From the NCBI GenBank assembly GCA_023266115.1, contig JAHFRU010000001.1:62001-126000 (forward strand): a stretch of 64,000 bases of DNA, written 5' to 3'. This DNA comes from Gammaproteobacteria bacterium (GTDB lineage: Bacteria > Pseudomonadota > Gammaproteobacteria > VBWC01). The notes beneath the pieces are model-generated. The model was given only the letters and a program-made list of their open reading frames with translations. It was not told the origin of the DNA and did not search any database. This document shows, piece by piece, positions 62,304 through 64,000 of this stretch. A program made the position numbers and the translations under genes. The first letter of the stretch is position 1; each line of letters begins with the position of its first letter.

Positions 62304-63239
62304 ATGGAACTGATACGCGGGCTGCATAATCTGCGTTCCCGCCATCGTGGCTGCGTGGCAACGATCGGTAACTGCGATGGCGTGCATCTCGGCCATCAGG
62401 CGGTGCTGGGGCAGCTGGCCGAGCAGGCCGACGAACTCGGGGTGCCGTCCGTCGTCGTCACGTTCGAGCCGCAGCCGCAGGAATTTTTTGCATTGGGCGC
62501 ACCGCCGCCGCGGCTGACGCGCCTGCGGGAGAAGTTGCAGGCATTACGCCGCTACGCCGTGGATCGTGTGTTGTGCGTACGCTTCGACGCCCGCTTCGCG
62601 GCGATGTCGGCGGATAATTTTGTGCGCGAGGTGCTGTTGGACGGGCTGGGTGTGGAATATCTGGTGGTCGGCGATGACTTTCGCTATGGCCACCACCGGG
62701 AGGGCGACTTCGCGGCATTACAAACAGCCGGCGAGCGCTCGGGATTCCGCGTCGTCAACATGCATACGTTCAGTGTCGACGGGGTGCGGGTCAGCAGTAC
62801 GGCTATACGCGACGCGCTGGCGCGCGGCGATCTCGGCAGCGCCGAAAAGCTGCTCGGTCGCCCTTACCGGATGTCCGGGCGCATCGTGCACGGCGACCGG
62901 CGCGGCAGGCAACTGGGGTTTCCGACCGCGAACATCCATCTGCACCGCCGGGCATCGCCGGTGTCAGGGGTGTTTGCCGTCAAGGTGTTCGGGCTGGATC
63001 GCGAACCGGTTACCGGTGTGGCGAACGTCGGTACGCGCCCGACCGTCAACGGCACGCGCAGTTTGCTGGAGATACATCTGTTCGATTTTAATGACGACAT
63101 CTACGGGCGTTACGTGCAGGTTGATTTTCTGAGCAAGCAGCGCGACGAGATGCGCTTCGATTCGCTCGACAAGCTGAGGCAAGCCATCGCCGCGGATGCT
63201 GCCGAGGCACGGCGCTATTTTTCTGGTACATTGGGATAG
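62304..63239 (+). CDS. ribF: Bifunctional riboflavin kinase/FAD synthetase RibF
   Basis: TIGNCDGVHLGHQAVL; VSSTAIRDALARGDL; GRQLGFPTANIHL. Confidence 0.97.
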   Translation: MELIRGLHNLRSRHRGCVATIGNCDGVHLGHQAVLGQLAEQADELGVPSVVVTFEPQPQEFFALGAPPPRLTRLREKLQALRRYAVDRVLCVRFDARFAAMSADNFVREVLLDGLGVEYLVVGDDFRYGHHREGDFAALQTAGERSGFRVVNMHTFSVDGVRVSSTAIRDALARGDLGSAEKLLGRPYRMSGRIVHGDRRGRQLGFPTANIHLHRRASPVSGVFAVKVFGLDREPVTGVANVGTRPTVNGTRSLLEIHLFDFNDDIYGRYVQVDFLSKQRDEMRFDSLDKLRQAIAADAAEARRYFSGTLG

Positions 63240-63363
63240 TGTGCCGTTGAATAACATGTTACCGCTCCCTAGCGGAGAAGCTCAGGACAAGGAAATCCGG
63301 TCATTATGAGTGATTGATGATCGGTGGCTGCTATCTATTTCTCAAAATTTCTTGGGGGGTGTC

Positions 63364-63840
63364 ATGAGAGTCGGACTGGCCGCGACATTTTTGGTTGTAT
63401 CTATTGGTATTGCTTCGTGTACGACTCCAGTAACAATCAATGAAACGGAATGGATGAATCCCGATCCGGAAATCGAGCGTTTGCATGTCTCGGCCTATAA
63501 TCTCGATTTGGGAATTGGGGTAGCCCAAGACCGGATAAGGGCGAATGAACTGTATCTACAGGCGGCCAAGGCCGGCGATCCTCGTTCAATGATGAATTAC
63601 GCGATCAATCTCGCGAATGGTGAAGGAGCAGAGGCAGATTTGATCGACGCGTATTCATGGACAGAGACGGCCAGATTCCTTACGCAGAATATGCAAGATA
63701 AGAAAATCAAATGGCGAGTCCGTGGACTTAATGACGAGCTCCGGAAAGAGCTAAGTCCGGCGCAAATCGAGGATGGTCAACGCCGCGCCAAAATCAAGAT
63801 CGACGAAATCGCGCAGAGAAAATCGATCTCAGACCACTGA
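63364..63840 (+). CDS. Lipoprotein with Sel1-like repeat
   Basis: Lipobox GIASCTTP; NELYLQAAKAGDPRSMMNYAINLANGEGAEADLIDAYSWTETA. Confidence 0.75.
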   Translation: MRVGLAATFLVVSIGIASCTTPVTINETEWMNPDPEIERLHVSAYNLDLGIGVAQDRIRANELYLQAAKAGDPRSMMNYAINLANGEGAEADLIDAYSWTETARFLTQNMQDKKIKWRVRGLNDELRKELSPAQIEDGQRRAKIKIDEIAQRKSISDH

Positions 63841-63939
63841 TTAAGTTAAGGCATGCATGCGCTGATTACGGAAATTGAAATCTAAGTTCGCGGGCGCAAC
63901 ATTTTAATCGCTTGTCCGAGGGCGCGATTCAGAGATTTT

Positions 63940-64000
63940 ATGGCCGACTACAAAGACACACTCAATCTGCCTAAAACGGACTTCCCGATGAAGGCCAACC
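63940..64000 (+). CDS. ileS: Isoleucyl-tRNA synthetase, N-terminus (truncated by window end)
   Basis: MADYKDTLNLPKTDFPMKAN typical IleS N-terminus; follows ribF. Confidence 0.92.
   Translation, partial: MADYKDTLNLPKTDFPMKAN

Overview
The window is a contiguous, mostly GC-rich chromosomal segment of a gammaproteobacterium-like organism. I inferred this from gene content and order: ftsY-ftsE-ftsX-rpoH, pilB-pilC-pilD-coaE-zapD-yacG, ispB/rplU-rpmA-obgE-proB, rpsT/murJ-ribF-ileS and bioB-F-H-C-D. Accessory material sits between these conserved blocks: (i) a cbb3-oxidase accessory region with CcoG and several fragment-like oxidase homologs; (ii) a two-gene MotA/TolQ/ExbB channel plus ExbD/MotB-like-TM::vWA pair; (iii) a Dph6-like plus BtuF-like pair bounded by dispersed inverted repeats; (iv) a compact AT-richer BglII-like REase plus MT-A70 methylase pair; (v) a glycan island inside the type IV pilus locus, with a GT-C/TPR membrane protein directly downstream of pilA; (vi) a carbamoyltransferase (frameshifted)/SxtJ/DUF5989 module; (vii) a secreted LAS(M15)-like peptidase candidate plus CARDB/Ig-like protein pair, with a decayed paralog fragment beside it. 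The strongest non-coding signal is a perfect CIRCE element (TTAGCACTC-N9-GAGTGCTAA) laid over the apparent core promoter of rpoH. There is one tRNA (Pro-CGG). I saw no CRISPR array, rRNA, transposase or prophage. All family assignments come from reading motifs by eye; no database search was run.
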